From: Tubiluchus corallicola
Lineage: Eukaryota > Priapulida > Priapulimorpha > Priapulimorphida > Tubiluchidae
Length of the DNA stretch: 64,000 nt
Direction of reading: 5' to 3'
Assembly: GCA_030141605.1 (NCBI GenBank)
Contig: JAQGDQ010000849.1
Coordinates: forward strand, 12,501-76,500
Both the position numbers and the translations under genes were made by a program. Under the pieces are notes generated by a model. That model saw only the letters and a program-made list of their open reading frames with translations, did no database searches and was not told the DNA's origin. Shown piece by piece: positions 34,169 through 45,639 of this stretch; the first letter of the stretch is position 1; the number at the start of each line of letters is the position of its first letter.

Positions 34169-35239
34169 TCAACAAAACCCTGTGTGCTCTTCTATTTCGC
34201 CATCCCAATTCAACTTTAATGGTTTTTTTGGAAAGGCAGTAAAGGCTTGATCCCATCTGTCCACAAGCTGGAAAGGACATTTACCGGCCGTCGGATCGAA
34301 GCTAGGAACATGCTCTCCGGGCTCGCGATAATTACAAATCGTAGTCTTGTTGTTGGGAAAATTCCCGTAAAGGGTATAGAGATGATTCTCATTGTAGAAG
34401 TAGGAAGCGTAAGTTTCCTGCGCCAACGTTCTGTCAAAGCTCCACGTGTTTACAAGTAAATCATTTTCATTTGGAATCACAGGTATGAAACTGTCATTGT
34501 TCAAAGCATCAAATACCCATTCACGAAATCTCCTCCACACCCTTGGCATTGGAGCATAGCCCCATGGTCCTGGCTGTTTGTATAAAAACACATTGTCGAT
34601 GCACCCAGGGCAGAGCGGATTTCTGTACCGTCTTCTCCCGTCTTTCAGTCTTCCAATAGTTGTCATCTTTTGCAAAGTTACGCCAGCGACGTTCTTGTCA
34701 TCTTTATAAAAAAGTAGTGCTGCTTTTAACCAGCTGTAAAAGTGTGGCGACACCTCTAAATCATCTTCAAGTATCACGCCATAGTCGTCCTCTCGTTCTG
34801 TGGGAACCCAACAATTAAACCACTGTAGGCTAGATCCCACGTGCTCAGTATTAACGTGGACATTTTTATGACCGAACGCCCATTCAAATGATTTTGACAC
34901 AGACAAAGTTTTCTCGCAAATACTGTGTGTCTTTGGACTCCTGTCTATGCAGATGTTCAGCGAAACTTCATCACCACTGTAATCTGTAACTGCCAGTGAC
35001 TTCAAAAGTCTGTCTAGCGATTCTGGTCTATTATAAGTTAGCACGGCGATTTCCAAATGAAATTCCAGTTTATTTCGAGCGTCCACATTTAGCTCTTTCT
35101 CTAGATTTTTGCTGTCACAGTTTGCTTTTGTGTAACAAGTGGTTGCCACCATGCATAGTAAACTTAAGTTCGACGGTAGAAAATGTAAAAAAGAGAACAT
35201 TATGATCATTTTAAAGCACTCACAGAAATTGAGCAACAT
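34169..35239 (-). CDS. Single-exon type II glycosyltransferase-like protein
   Basis: A 356-codon frame opens with ATG at 35239. Residues about 10-35 are hydrophobic (MIIMFSFLHFLPSNLSLLCM), which suits a signal anchor of a Golgi type II enzyme. The catalytic part starts with LEIAVLTYNRPESLDRLLKS, a nucleotide-sugar fold beta1/alpha1 of GT-A type. It then has a DDYGVILEDDLEVSPHFYSW block in which EDD fits the metal/nucleotide-sugar DxD site; the EDDLEVSP wording resembles GnT-I-type (GT13) and related GT2-like enzymes. Conserved cysteines follow (NPLCPGC, TTICNY, GKCPF). The acceptor is unknown. No intron is visible, and a MITE flanks its 3' end. It could be an intact retrogene or a naturally intronless family member. 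Confidence 0.85.
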   Translation of the reverse strand: MLLNFCECFKMIIMFSFLHFLPSNLSLLCMVATTCYTKANCDSKNLEKELNVDARNKLEFHLEIAVLTYNRPESLDRLLKSLAVTDYSGDEVSLNICIDRSPKTHSICEKTLSVSKSFEWAFGHKNVHVNTEHVGSSLQWFNCWVPTEREDDYGVILEDDLEVSPHFYSWLKAALLFYKDDKNVAGVTLQKMTTIGRLKDGRRRYRNPLCPGCIDNVFLYKQPGPWGYAPMPRVWRRFREWVFDALNNDSFIPVIPNENDLLVNTWSFDRTLAQETYASYFYNENHLYTLYGNFPNNKTTICNYREPGEHVPSFDPTAGKCPFQLVDRWDQAFTAFPKKPLKLNWDGEIEEHTGFC

Positions 35240-36168
35240 GTCTCATGGCGCTATGATCACGTGAGAGTCACGTCACCAGCCTCCCTAACCTGAATTAATC
35301 AGTGACGCTCAGTTGAGAAAGTAAAGGTAACTAATTAAGTTATAAGGACTAGTTTAACCTACAAAATAAATACAAGACCTGAATATGTGAACTTTTGTCC
35401 TATGGCCATGATGGAACCCTGTCAATCTCTTAACTGCCATTCGTTTCATAGAAATGCACAGGTTGTACCCACGTTGAAGCGTTCATGGCATTTCAAAATA
35501 CGTCATTAAAATCATCTAACAGTGTCCACGCATCTAGAAAGGTAGAGTTGAGACAGAGGATACAAATCTTTTTGGATATGATTCACGATTTTGTATGATG
35601 CACGATTGTGCTAGAATAGAGAAAATAAGAAAAAAAATGGACTTTAACGATTTAAAAAGTTTTTTGACATTTGCAATAACATTATTTCCATGACCGAAAT
35701 GTACGTTTGTGATTTTAAACGTGTATCGATAACTTGCCATTGAAAATATTGTTATCGATTTAGATGTAGTTTTTCACACGTGTCCTTTGCTTCACCCGCT
35801 GGCTACTTTGGTTTAAACATGATTTATTGAAGATCGTATGACTAGGTTTGAAACAGAGAGTTTTACAACTGATCATGTTCTCCCCTAATGGGAGCAAAAC
35901 GCTACACAGATGCAGAACAATGGTGGCCACAATATACAAAAATGTTTCAATAAATATGAACATTACTATGTAACAAGAGTAACAAACTTAATGCTATTTA
36001 AAGCGCTTAGTGTTTGAAATAAAAGACTGCGCTAAAACAAAAATTTGAGTGTTCACGGAATTATCTAGGGTATGATTCCCGTGCTGGAATAAACGTACAA
36101 GTTAATTTGTTGCAGGCCTGTAAACATTGATGTTAAAAGCTGACAAAAGAGTGCAGAGATTTGTAAAT

Positions 36169-36170
<2 letters not shown>
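35240..36170. other. Upstream region of the glycosyltransferase-like gene
   Basis: It should contain the promoter of the minus-strand gene. CACGTGAGAGTCACGTCACC lies at about 35257-35276, only 20-40 bp upstream of the ATG, with an E-box CACGTG and a CRE-like half site ACGTCA. Nothing else was recognised. Confidence 0.35.
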
Positions 36171-36650
<480 letters not shown>

Positions 36651-36675
36651 CAATTAAGAAACTGAATTACTGAAT

Positions 36676-36806
36676 TTGTCGATCTATTATTTAATTATCA
36701 GAAACGTTTTTGCAGTATTAATTGTCTTGAAATGCATACTTTTTGTAGCAAGTAATTCGTACTTGAAAATGGGGCAGTTTATGAAAAATCATCCTGTCTT
36801 CCTTGA
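36676..36806 (+). mobile_element. MITE family A, right-end fragment
   Basis: Shares CTATTATTTAATTATCAGAA and ATGAAAAATCATCCTGTCTTCCTT with the right end of 10352-10944. The left part appears replaced by the trinucleotide array. Confidence 0.7.
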
Positions 36807-37335
36807 AATTGATCAACGATGAACGTGACTGAATTTGCAACTAATAACAACTAGTAAGGCGGAAAGTCACATCTGGGTGTAATATATTGGGTGGCGCAGA
36901 AAAAATGTGCCAATTCTTAGCGAGAGGTCTACAAAGCTGAATACTACAATAAATTAGCTTTTGGCTGTGAAAGTTACAAGATTATAGTTTCAAAAGTTTT
37001 TGAGTTATGGCTGAAAAGCTTTCATACGTTAAAAAACTGAATGCTTGAACAATGTTAGCCAACCGTCGAGTGAAAAATAGCCACGTTCAGTGACGTATAA
37101 ACACTCTATACAGGAAGAAAAACAATAAAGAAATCAATCAATTCACATCATTGTCGTCACCACAGAAAGTAAAGCATCGATAAACATTTGTTACCGAGAA
37201 AAATGGATTTAATCCTCTGGATTACGGTATAAGGAATTCTTTTAGAGAGAAGAGAAAGAGAAAGAGCCACAGACAGCCGTTTGATGCAGAGTAACTAAAG
37301 GCAAAAATTACTGAGGCTGAACAAAGTAGTCCTTC
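36807..37335. other. Non-coding DNA, no element recognised
   Basis: No coding similarity or repeat pairing was noticed, apart from a purine-rich run (GAGAGAAGAGAAAGAGAAAG) near 37246. Confidence 0.35.
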
Positions 37336-37871
37336 TTAAAGGAAAACCGGATGATTGTTTAGACTCAATCCCATTTTCATTTCTGTCCAAAATATACATT
37401 TTCTTGCCTATAAAAGTTAACAATTGTTTCTTATATTTGAATAATTATCTTAGAAAGTTAATTAACGGCACCCGAGCGCAGCTATTGTTTACGTCAGAAA
37501 TTAACCACAGTTTGTGCAATGGTAGGAATCTTCCCTGCGCGTCAAGCACATTTGCGTAAGTGTTACTGTACTGTTTAAACGAACGATGTCGCGAAAAATG
37601 GGCTTTACATCATATGACATCAAAACCTAACACTGCAGTTCATGATCATGGTTATCACGGTACCACCTTCTATTTGTCATGTGACAAAAAGGCGCTGTTG
37701 CCAATCTTAGTAGAAGACTCACTGAGCCGCGCGTAGCTTTGAAAGTTTAACAAAATTTGAGTAACCGAGGTAATTATTATTTAATCTAAGCTTTGATTTA
37801 AAAAAAGCTATTGTAGTTTTCAATATTTTAGGGCATTCTTTATTCTGAACTAATGTTTATACAATTATCCG
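37336..37871 (-). mobile_element. MITE family B, copy 2 (right end lost)
   Basis: TTAA-AGGAAAACCGGATGATTG opens a copy in inverted orientation relative to 30957. It runs to ACAATTATCCGGT at about 37871, where the expected TTCCT-TTAA is missing and family D sequence begins. Confidence 0.8.
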
Positions 37872-38058
37872 GTGGACCCATACAGCAATTGCTGTAATTT
37901 TACCAATAGCGATGCACGAAGTTTTTTCGGCCATTTATGCTTTTGACTTGTTGTTTTATCTGTACCTTCCGTATCTTTGAAAGAATCTAATGGAATGACT
38001 CAAATTTTTGGTGTTTGTACGTAGGTATCTATAAGGTCAGTGTGGCAATTTTCATGGA
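37872..38058 (+). repeat. Dispersed repeat family D, copy 1
   Basis: Matches 40619-40811 in inverted orientation; shared CAGCAATTGCTGTAATTTTA and CCTTCCGTATCTTTGAAAGA (variant in the other copy). Both copies abut a broken family B MITE. Confidence 0.75.
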
Positions 38059-38867
38059 CGCCGCCAGAGTTTAAAAAATTAGACGCACAAGCAGCTAGGG
38101 GGTCTGGGGGGGAGCTAAAGGGCGGAGCCCCGGCCGCCAATGCATTTTTCTGTATTTAAGCACATTTTGGATGCCTTAAATGAGATCTAAATTTCGATTC
38201 ACAGACTTTCTCAAACGTAAAAAATTCTGCTTTAAGAAATATATTTTACCTACATTTACCTAGGTAATATTCATTGTATTCTATTGTAGTAGTCACATAT
38301 CTTAAAAGCAAGTTCGTAATATACTGCAAAGCGGATGACCCATTACTTAAGCTTAACTTATTTAGTGTCAAGATTATCTGCCCAGCAAAATGTGGATGTC
38401 ATTTCACTATGCAAATCAGCTTACTGCTCGGGGATTGTGCAAACAGACAAGGGATAATGTGTTTTTTAGTTTACTGCTAGAAAAATTATTTAGCCATCAA
38501 AAATTTTCTTAAGAAATTCTGTGGACGCATGCGCCGTGGTAATTTTCAATCGGTTCTCTTACTTTCTTCGTATGATATCGTGATCAAAGCTTCGGTTGAT
38601 TTTTTGCTCCACCTGGTATGCTTCTTAGCTAATGAAGAAAATTAATAATATCTTCTGTAATTATCAGTTTTGCTATGAAAACGTTGTTGCAATTAATAAA
38701 ATTATACCCCCTCGCTTGCAGCTTAATTATTGTAATTAGCGAGGGTGCATTTAATTAATGTAATTAATTGTATTTCTTCCGTGTATCGATCTTCTTTCGG
38801 TGCTATTCTGTTTTGCTTTTACGATTTGCAAAGCATTCTGTTTTCAAGTTTGAGAGTAACGTTTGTT
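38059..38867. other. Non-coding DNA, no element recognised
   Basis: Contains a GC-rich block near 38095-38140 (GGGGGTCTGGGGGGGAGC-like) and an AATTAATGTAATTAATT palindrome near 38753. No gene is supported. Confidence 0.35.
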
Positions 38868-39580
38868 GATATACTGTTTTTCATATACTGCTTTTGAAAT
38901 AACGTTTGTTGATATACTGTTTTTCATATACTGTTTTTGAAATGCTGTTTTTGATATACTGTTTTTGAAATAACGTTTGTTGATATACTGTTTTTGAAAT
39001 AACGTTCGTTGATATACTGTTTTTGATATGCTGTTTTTGTGGTACCGTTTTTGAAATAACGTTTGTTGATATGCTGTTTTTGATATACTGTTTTTGAAAT
39101 AACGTTTGTTGATATACTGTTTTTCATATACTGTTTTTGAAATAACGTTTGTTGATATACTGTTTTTGATATACCGTTTAAGATATACCGTTTTTGAAAT
39201 AAGGTTTGTTGATATACTGTTTTTGAAATAACGTTTGTTGATATACTGTTTTTGAAATACTGTTTTTGATAGACCGTTTTTGATATACTGTTTTTGAAAT
39301 ACCGTTTGTTGATATACCGTTTTTGAAATAACGTTTGTTGATATGCTGTTTTTGATATACTGTTTTTGAAATACCGTTTGTTGATATACTGTTTTTCATA
39401 TACTGTTTTTGAAATAACGTTTGTTGATATACTGTTTTTGATATACCGTTTTTGAAATAAGGTTTGTTGATATACTGTTTTAAATAACGTTTGTTGATAA
39501 CTGTTTTTGAAATACTGTTTTTGATATACTATTTTTGAAATAACGTTTGTTGATATACTGTTTTTGAAATAACTATTTTT
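38868..39580 (+). repeat. 17-19-bp minisatellite with higher-order structure
   Basis: The unit is GATATACTGTTTTTGAAAT, alternating with AACGTTTGTTGATATAC. These combine into larger repeats of about 50-110 bp. Confidence 0.95.
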
Positions 39581-39699
39581 GATTCAAGGACATAGCACAT
39601 ACAATAGAACAACATACATACGTATAAAAGTCTTGATATCATAGACTTATTATTTTAAATTATAACAGTTAATCAATCTGATTGCTCTGAGTTATCAGA

Positions 39700-39960
39700 T
39701 CTGCATTCAAGGATTATCTAGTATTAATTTTTCTAACTTCTGCATCTTCTGACGAATTTAAAAGCACAAACTTCTCATTAGGAGACACATACTGGCCAAG
39801 CCAGAGCAAAAATCAGAAAGAACATTAAAACATTTCTCTCTTATATGAACGTACAGTGATTACATACAATTCATCCTCTACTCTACATCCTCATCCTCAA
39901 ACAACAATTTTTACATACTCCTTGTTCTACTGGTATTTTTTGGCTTATGATATCTACCGC
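39700..39960 (-). repeat. LINE 3' region remnant, copy 2
   Basis: Parallels 33290-33560: CTTCTGCATCTTCTGACGAA, CACAAACTTCTCATTAGGAG and ACATTTCTCTCTTATATGAA. Coding sense is decayed. Confidence 0.6.
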
Positions 39961-39975
39961 TTATGATTTCTATGC

Positions 39976-40147
39976 TACTCTACACTATACTATACTGTAC
40001 TGTACTGTACTGTGCTGTGCTGTGCTGTGCTGCGCTGCGCTGCGCTGCACTGCACTGCACTGCACTGCACTGCACTACACTACACTACACTACACTACAC
40101 TACACTACACTACACTACACTACACTACACTGCATTACACTACACTT
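39976..40147 (+). repeat. Stepwise-varying pentanucleotide array
   Basis: Successive blocks of ACTAT, ACTGT, GCTGT, GCTGC, ACTGC and ACTAC repeats, each several units long, over about 170 bp. Adjacent block types differ by one base. Open frames here are artefacts. Confidence 0.95.
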
Positions 40148-40556
40148 AGAAAGTGAACATATGAACATACGTCTAGAAACAGAATTAATTGACTGAAAAA
40201 TGAAAATTTGATCTGACGTGTAAAAATAGAATTTCTAAAACTAATTTACTTGTGATAGGAGGTGTTTCTTAAAAGTCCTGCTTGAAGCGGGAAAACAATT
40301 TTCTGATACCGAGTTCCATGGATAAGCAACCCAAGGGAAACTGGTCTTGTTAGTGACTGTCATGCATCTAAGAATACCGAATAAATCACGAGAAGCACTA
40401 GTAAAAACTACTTCGGACAAACTTCAGTGTTGTAGGAACGAAACACAAGAACATCGCTATGGCAGTCTTCAATATCTAATCACAGAACATTTAAGTGCTA
40501 ATACATGTAGTAGCGTACGGCATTGATATTGAAATGAGCTTCGGTACGGTTCGTGC

Positions 40557-40811
40557 TTAAAGGAAAACTTGATGATTGTGTAAACACGAGTTCAGAATAA
40601 AGAATGCTCTAAAAAATTGCGTCCAAGAAAATTGCCACGCTGACGTTATAGATACCTACGTACAAACACCAAAAATTTGAGTCATTCCATTAGATTCTTC
40701 CAAAGATACGGAAGGTACGGATAAAACAACAAGTCAAAAGCATAAATGGCGGAAAAATCATTGTGCATCGCTGTTGGTAAAATTTACAGTAATTGCTGTA
40801 TGGGTCCACCA
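40557..40811. mobile_element. Broken MITE family B left end joined to family D copy 2
   Basis: TTAA-AGGAAAACTTGATGATTG and the following GAATAAAGAATGCTCTAAAA are family B. From about 40619 the sequence switches to the inverse of 37872-38058, ending at TGCTGTATGGGTCCACC. Confidence 0.75.
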
Positions 40812-40871
40812 TTTTCACTTCAAACTAGACGAAGGAATTGCTTCCAACACGTGACATAGTTTCTCATTGTT

Positions 40872-41429
40872 TTAAAGGAAACCCGGATGATTGTGTAAAC
40901 ATTAGTTCAGAATAAAGAATACCCTATAATATTGAAACGTACAACAGCTTATTCTAAATCACAGCTTAGATTAAATAATAACTACCTCGGTTACTCACAT
41001 TTTGTTAAACTTTCAAAGCTACGCGCGGCTTAGTGAGTCTACTAAGATTGGCAGGGGCGCCTTTTTGTCACATTCGCGTGGCCGACAAATAGAAGGCGGT
41101 ACCGTGATAACCATGATCATGAACTACAATGTTAGTTTCATGACGTTATATGATGTAAAGCCAATTTTTCGTGACATCATGCGTAAAAGCAGTACAGTAA
41201 CAGTTATGCAAATGTGCTTGACGCGCAAGGGAAGACGGCTGCCATTGCACAAACTGTGGTTAGTTTCTGACGTAAGCAATAGCTGTGTTCGGTTGCCGTT
41301 AATTAACTTTCTAAGCCAATTATTTAAATATAAGGAACAATTGTTAACTTTTATAGGCAAGAAAATGTATATTTTGGACAGTAAATTAAAATGGGATTGA
41401 GTCTAAACAATCGTTCGGTCTTCCTTTAA
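40872..41429 (+). mobile_element. TTAA-flanked MITE family B, copy 3
   Basis: TTAA-AGGAAACCCGGATGATTG to CGTTCGGTCTTCCT-TTAA, both ends intact. The 132-aa open frame inside (41002-41400) has no coding support. Confidence 0.83.
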
Positions 41430-41449
41430 GCAACGACTAATATTAACGA

Positions 41450-41849
41450 TTAAAGGAAAGGTCAAGTCTTCTGGCATGTTTCTGGCTTATTTCAATGTTT
41501 GCTTACCAATGACATCATTCATGGACCGAAGAAAAGCAACGTACTGTGAATTTAGATATACACAATTGTAAAAAAATTAGATTTGAAATGTTTGAATTAG
41601 TTTAAGCAGCGCCCGCTTACGGATTGACACGATGCGCTTACGAAAAATCGCGCAGTCTCCCAGTTACGTCATAATTTTCAAGCGAATGGCGGCAACCACC
41701 AAGTCTGAAAATTTCTATTCAGAGGTAGTACATTTTAAATTTATGCTTTACAGACAGTTATTTGCAAATTTCTTTGTTATATTTTACTAAGTTTCAGTAA
41801 CAACAGTAAAATAAACCCAACGTGCTGAGTGAGTTGACCTTTCCTTTAA
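41450..41849 (+). mobile_element. TTAA-flanked MITE family C, copy 2
   Basis: TTAA-AGGAAAGGTCAAGTC to GAGTTGACCTTTCCT-TTAA. The inverted ends are nearly identical over about 14 bp. It lies 20 bp beyond family B copy 3. Confidence 0.82.
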
Positions 41850-42249
41850 ATTTTTGCTTTAGTTCTGATTTGTGGCATTTATAACATTATGATCTGATTT
41901 TGAATTACATGATTCAAATCAATGACAAAACTGCGTTCTTCTGAGACAGGCTAAGTGGCTTCATATTGATCTGCAGGGAATAGTCGCTGAAGATCTTGGC
42001 ACAGAGCCAGAAAAACTACACTCGCAATTTAATATCGCTTAGAGCTGGCGTTTAAGTGCTACAGGGTGACCGAAAAATCTACCAACGTGGCGCGCACACT
42101 TGAGTTTGAAGAATTTCGGATTACAAGGCAGCAGTTTTACTGACGATTAACTACAACTGTCCATTAACTAACGAGGTTTAGCATTGCTTAACTGTTGAGC
42201 ATGTATGGTGACCACTCAGTTATTTTCAACTAAATAACACAGGATACTG

Positions 42250-42560
42250 TACACGACGCTGCCATACTTAGAAGTTTATTATTTGAGGTACGTTAAACCT
42301 AGAAAAATCTCAGCTAAGAATCGTATATGCTCATGCTGTTTTAGAAATGAAATCGAAGGCGAATTACACTTTGTTATAAAATGCCCATATTACAGTGATC
42401 TCAGAGGACAATTATATAATCACATCAATGTATTTAAACCAGAATTTTTACTTGTGAGCGATGGTGAGAATTTTTTTTATTCCTGATGGGAAGTAATGAT
42501 TTAGAAGTAATTAAGGCATTTATTTATTATGTTGAAAAAGCGTTTTTAAGACATGATGAA
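42250..42560 (+). pseudogene. LINE ORF2 C-terminal remnant, second family
   Basis: The + strand from 42283 encodes RYVKPRKISAKNRICSCC, then NEIEGELHFVIKCPYYSDLR and GQLYNHI. This is the same type of Cys-rich tail as at 33416-33736 but a different copy or family. Stops follow soon after 42486. Confidence 0.6.
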
Positions 42561-42940
42561 CAATATACTATGTAATGATCATTTCATTGGAAATGAGGCC
42601 TAATGAACGAGAATTTATTTTAAATACTATTCATTAAACTTTTCATTTAAATAACTAAAATAACTAAATGGAAGATTTAATAATATTTGTTTTATTAGTA
42701 ATTGTTTTGTTTGTCTATGGAGTCATTATATTTCAAAATAGAAATTGTATGAATGTCATGTTTTTCTTGTATTATATGTATTTTGACACTAATAAATATA
42801 TCTATTATGCTGGTGTACTTGTTTCCTATATCGACACCAGTACGAAAGCGCCCCCTACAAGTGGCTACTATGCTTACAGCACCGAGGTACGAAGTTGATG
42901 GCAGCCACAGTAGCCCAGACTGCTCGTCTGAATCTATGAA
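42561..42940. other. Non-coding DNA, no element recognised
   Basis: A short stretch between the LINE remnant and the 63/64-bp array. The hydrophobic open frame at 42668-42898 has no family resemblance. Confidence 0.35.
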
Positions 42941-43645
42941 GGTCAGTCAGTCGTGAGTTCAGACAGACCCCGAGTGTGCGTACCAGATTCGGTGTCACTC
43001 AGCTGGTCAGTCAGTCGTGAGTTCAGACAGATCCCGAGTGTGCGTACCAGATTCGGTGTCACTCAGCTGGTCAGTCAGTCGTGAGTTCAGATGGACCCCG
43101 AGTGTGCCTACCAGATCGGTATCACTCAGCTGGTCAGTCAGTCGTGAGTTCAGACGGACCCCGAGTGTGCGTACCAGATTCGGTGTCACTCAGCTGGTCA
43201 GTCAGTCGTGAGTTCAGACAGATCCCGAGTGTGCCTACCAGATCGGTATCACTCAGCTGGTCAGTCAGTCGTGAGTTCAGACGGACCCCGAGTGTGCGTA
43301 CCAGATTCGGTGTCACTCAGCTGGTCAGTCAGTCGTGAGTTCAGACGGACCCCGAGTGTGCGTCCCAGATTCGGTGTCACTCAGCTGGCCAGTCAGTCGT
43401 GAGTTCAGATGGACCCCGAGTGTGCCTACCAGATCGGTGTCACTCAGCTGGTCAGTCAGTCGTGAGTTCAGACGGACCCCGAGTGTGCGTACCAGATTCG
43501 GTGTCACTCAGCTGGTCAGTCAGTCGTGAGTTCAGACGGACCCCGAGTGTGCGTACCAGATTCGGTGTCACTCAGCTGGTCAGTCAGTCGTCAGTTCAGA
43601 CAGATCCCGAGTGTGCGTACCAGATTCGGTGTCACTCAGCTGCTG
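42941..43645 (+). repeat. 63/64-bp minisatellite, 11 copies
   Basis: The unit contains GGTCAGTCAGTCGTGAGTTC, AGACGGACCCCGAGTGTGCG and TACCAGATTCGGTGTCACTC. Two subtypes, 64 bp (GCGTACCAGATTCGGTG) and 63 bp (GCCTACCAGATCGGT), are interspersed. Identity between copies is very high. It is GC-richer than its surroundings. Confidence 0.97.
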
Positions 43646-43800
43646 GCTAGCTGGAAAATGCACTTATACATTGTTATACATTCCACTGATAAATAAAATA
43701 TAGAGCAATAAATATAATAAAAAAAGCAAAGAGCTGGCTTTTGAGAGATTGGTGATTGAGAAAATGAATTTTTAAAAGGAAAATAACAACCAGCATCCAT

Positions 43801-44411
43801 TTAACCCTTATAGGGTCACCGGGGGGTAAAAATTACCCCCAGACCGGTTTTTTGCATTTTACCCTTTTACCATACGCATCCCAGTAAACCTTTTCTATGA
43901 CTTTTTCTAAATATGTTTTGTGCACAAAATACTTTCAGTTATTTATTTTAGGCGCATTGTCTCACCTCGAAATAAAAGTGAAAATGCAATATGTCGATTC
44001 TTTAAAATTGTCGAAACTTTACTTCTCTTTTCTATACATTATGCGTGCGATGTATCTGATAAAACAAAATGTCAGTTACTCAAATTACTACACCTAAAGG
44101 AAGAAAGTAGTAGACAATAAATTCAAAATAACAATGATTTTTGCACACGCGCTAGCAATGTCGGTTGTCTACAGTTATTCCAGCATAGATAAGGAACGTA
44201 AATAAATGAATTAAAATTTCGTATTACTAGTAAGTCACATGTCTTTAAGTGGTCAGCATAACCACAAATTATGCTGTTGCTGTTTACTAATGAAACACGG
44301 CGGTTTATCAAAATCAAAAGTAATTTACGAATTATGATGGGGGTAATTTTAACCCCCCCCCCCCCCGTTACCAAAATCAGTTGTAAAAAATCGTGACCCT
44401 ACAAGGGTTAA
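43801..44411. mobile_element. piggyBac-like MITE
   Basis: Bordered by TTAA on both sides. The left terminus CCCTTATAGGGTCAC and the right terminus (minus strand) CCCTTGTAGGGTCAC are inverted repeats beginning CCC, the classical piggyBac pattern. Sub-terminal GGGGGGTAAAAATTACCCCC at the left pairs with GGGGGTAATTTTAACCCCC at the right, where the C run has expanded to about 15. There is no transposase. Confidence 0.88.
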
Positions 44412-44564
44412 GCAAAGACATGGCTTTTATTCAAACACGAACATCTGCATTGCTACGATCAGTTGTTCACGTAAGTGTCCACCTGAAGAATGTATAAAAA
44501 TTGCTCAAATCAGCATTGCGAGAAACAAACAAGAAAATAGTAAATTATAAACTTGCAGATCGTG

Positions 44565-44830
44565 TTATACAAAGTCAAATGACAGAAAGAATGAAATTAT
44601 GTTCTTCGTTTTCCTCTCTTTCTTCTTGTGTTGTTCTAAACATCTATTGGAGCCGCTGTCCTTTATTAGAGCACTCCACTGTTTCCTGTCTGCAGCTAAA
44701 ATTTTCAATTCCTGTGATTCTATTGTTAAATTTGGTTTCAACTGTTGCAAGTCTTTATTAATTTTTCATATCCAAGTTGTTTTTGGTTTGCTTAGAGGTC
44801 GCTTAGTATGTTTCAATGCCTCGTTTAGGC
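44565..44830 (-). pseudogene. LINE C-terminal remnant
   Basis: The minus strand reads KRPLSKPKTTW before a stop, then LQQLKPNLTIESQELKILAA and DRKQWSALI. The pattern (K/R)R..G/SRP.TTW...DL, then A.DR..W..L is the C-terminal signature of many non-LTR retrotransposon polyproteins. It contains at least one in-frame stop. Confidence 0.5.
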
Positions 44831-45270
44831 ATGCTGATCTTACTGCTGTTGTTTCTGGCAATCTCGTTAAATTTCCTACCCATGTTAGTCTTCTGATTCT
44901 GATTTTGATGCTCCAATGTTTAATGCTAATCTAACTGGTGTTGTTTCTGGCAATCTCGTTAAATTTCCTACCCATGTTAGTCTGATTCTGATTGTGATGC
45001 TCCAATGTTTAATGCTAATCTAACTGGTGTTGTTTCTGGCAATCTCGTTAAATTTCCTAGTCATGTTAGTCTTCTGATTCTGATTTTGATGCTCCAGTGT
45101 TCCTCTTTGGTTCTGTTTAATGCTGATCTTACTGCTGTTGTTTCTGGCAATCTCGTTAAATTTCCTACTCATGTTAGTTTTCTGATTCTGATTTTGATGC
45201 TCCAGTGTTCCTCTTTGGTTCTGTTTAATGCTGATGTAACTGGTGCTGTTTCTGGGAATCTCATTAAATG
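44829..45270 (+). repeat. Tandem repeat, about 80-120-bp units, four copies
   Basis: Units share TTGTTTCTGGCAATCTCGTT, AAATTTCCTACCCATGTTAG and TCTGATTCTGATTTTGATGC. Some include an extra CCTCTTTGGTTCTGTTTAAT segment. The array lies directly next to the LINE remnant and may have been amplified from its coding end. Confidence 0.88.
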
Positions 45271-45635
45271 TCATTGATTTTAGCAGTAACCAATTTCTCA
45301 CAAAAACAGTGACTAATGCGCGCATTCTAACTAGTCTTTTAGTCAGTTGTACGAAACCGTGCTAGTCAACATTTCAGAGGGCGCAGAAATATCACATAGA
45401 CATGACAAGACATGTCTGTCACTGCCACTTGATTAAATTATTCGTCACTACAGTGATCCATTATTCCCCTTAATATCCTGTTATTCAGGAATAATGCACA
45501 AACGAAGTACCGACGTTCTTCTCATTGTACGGTAAACGGCAACGATTACGGATGTTTGAAAACAACAGGATAAGAAAACAACGTGTTTGAAAGGACAGTG
45601 ACAATGAGATGGTGAAGTTTAGTACCACCATCAGC
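45271..45635. other. Non-coding DNA, no element recognised
   Basis: No gene or repeat pairing was noticed. Confidence 0.3.
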
Positions 45636-45639
45636 AGCA

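Noticed and set aside
41002..41400. 132-aa protein
   Set aside because: Lies within a family B MITE; related copies do not keep the frame.
42941..43645. CRISPR-like array
   Set aside because: Units are continuous 63/64-bp tandem repeats with no unique spacers, in a eukaryotic genome.
44599..45277. Hydrophobic frames on the + strand
   Set aside because: They are the antisense of a LINE remnant and its tandem derivative.
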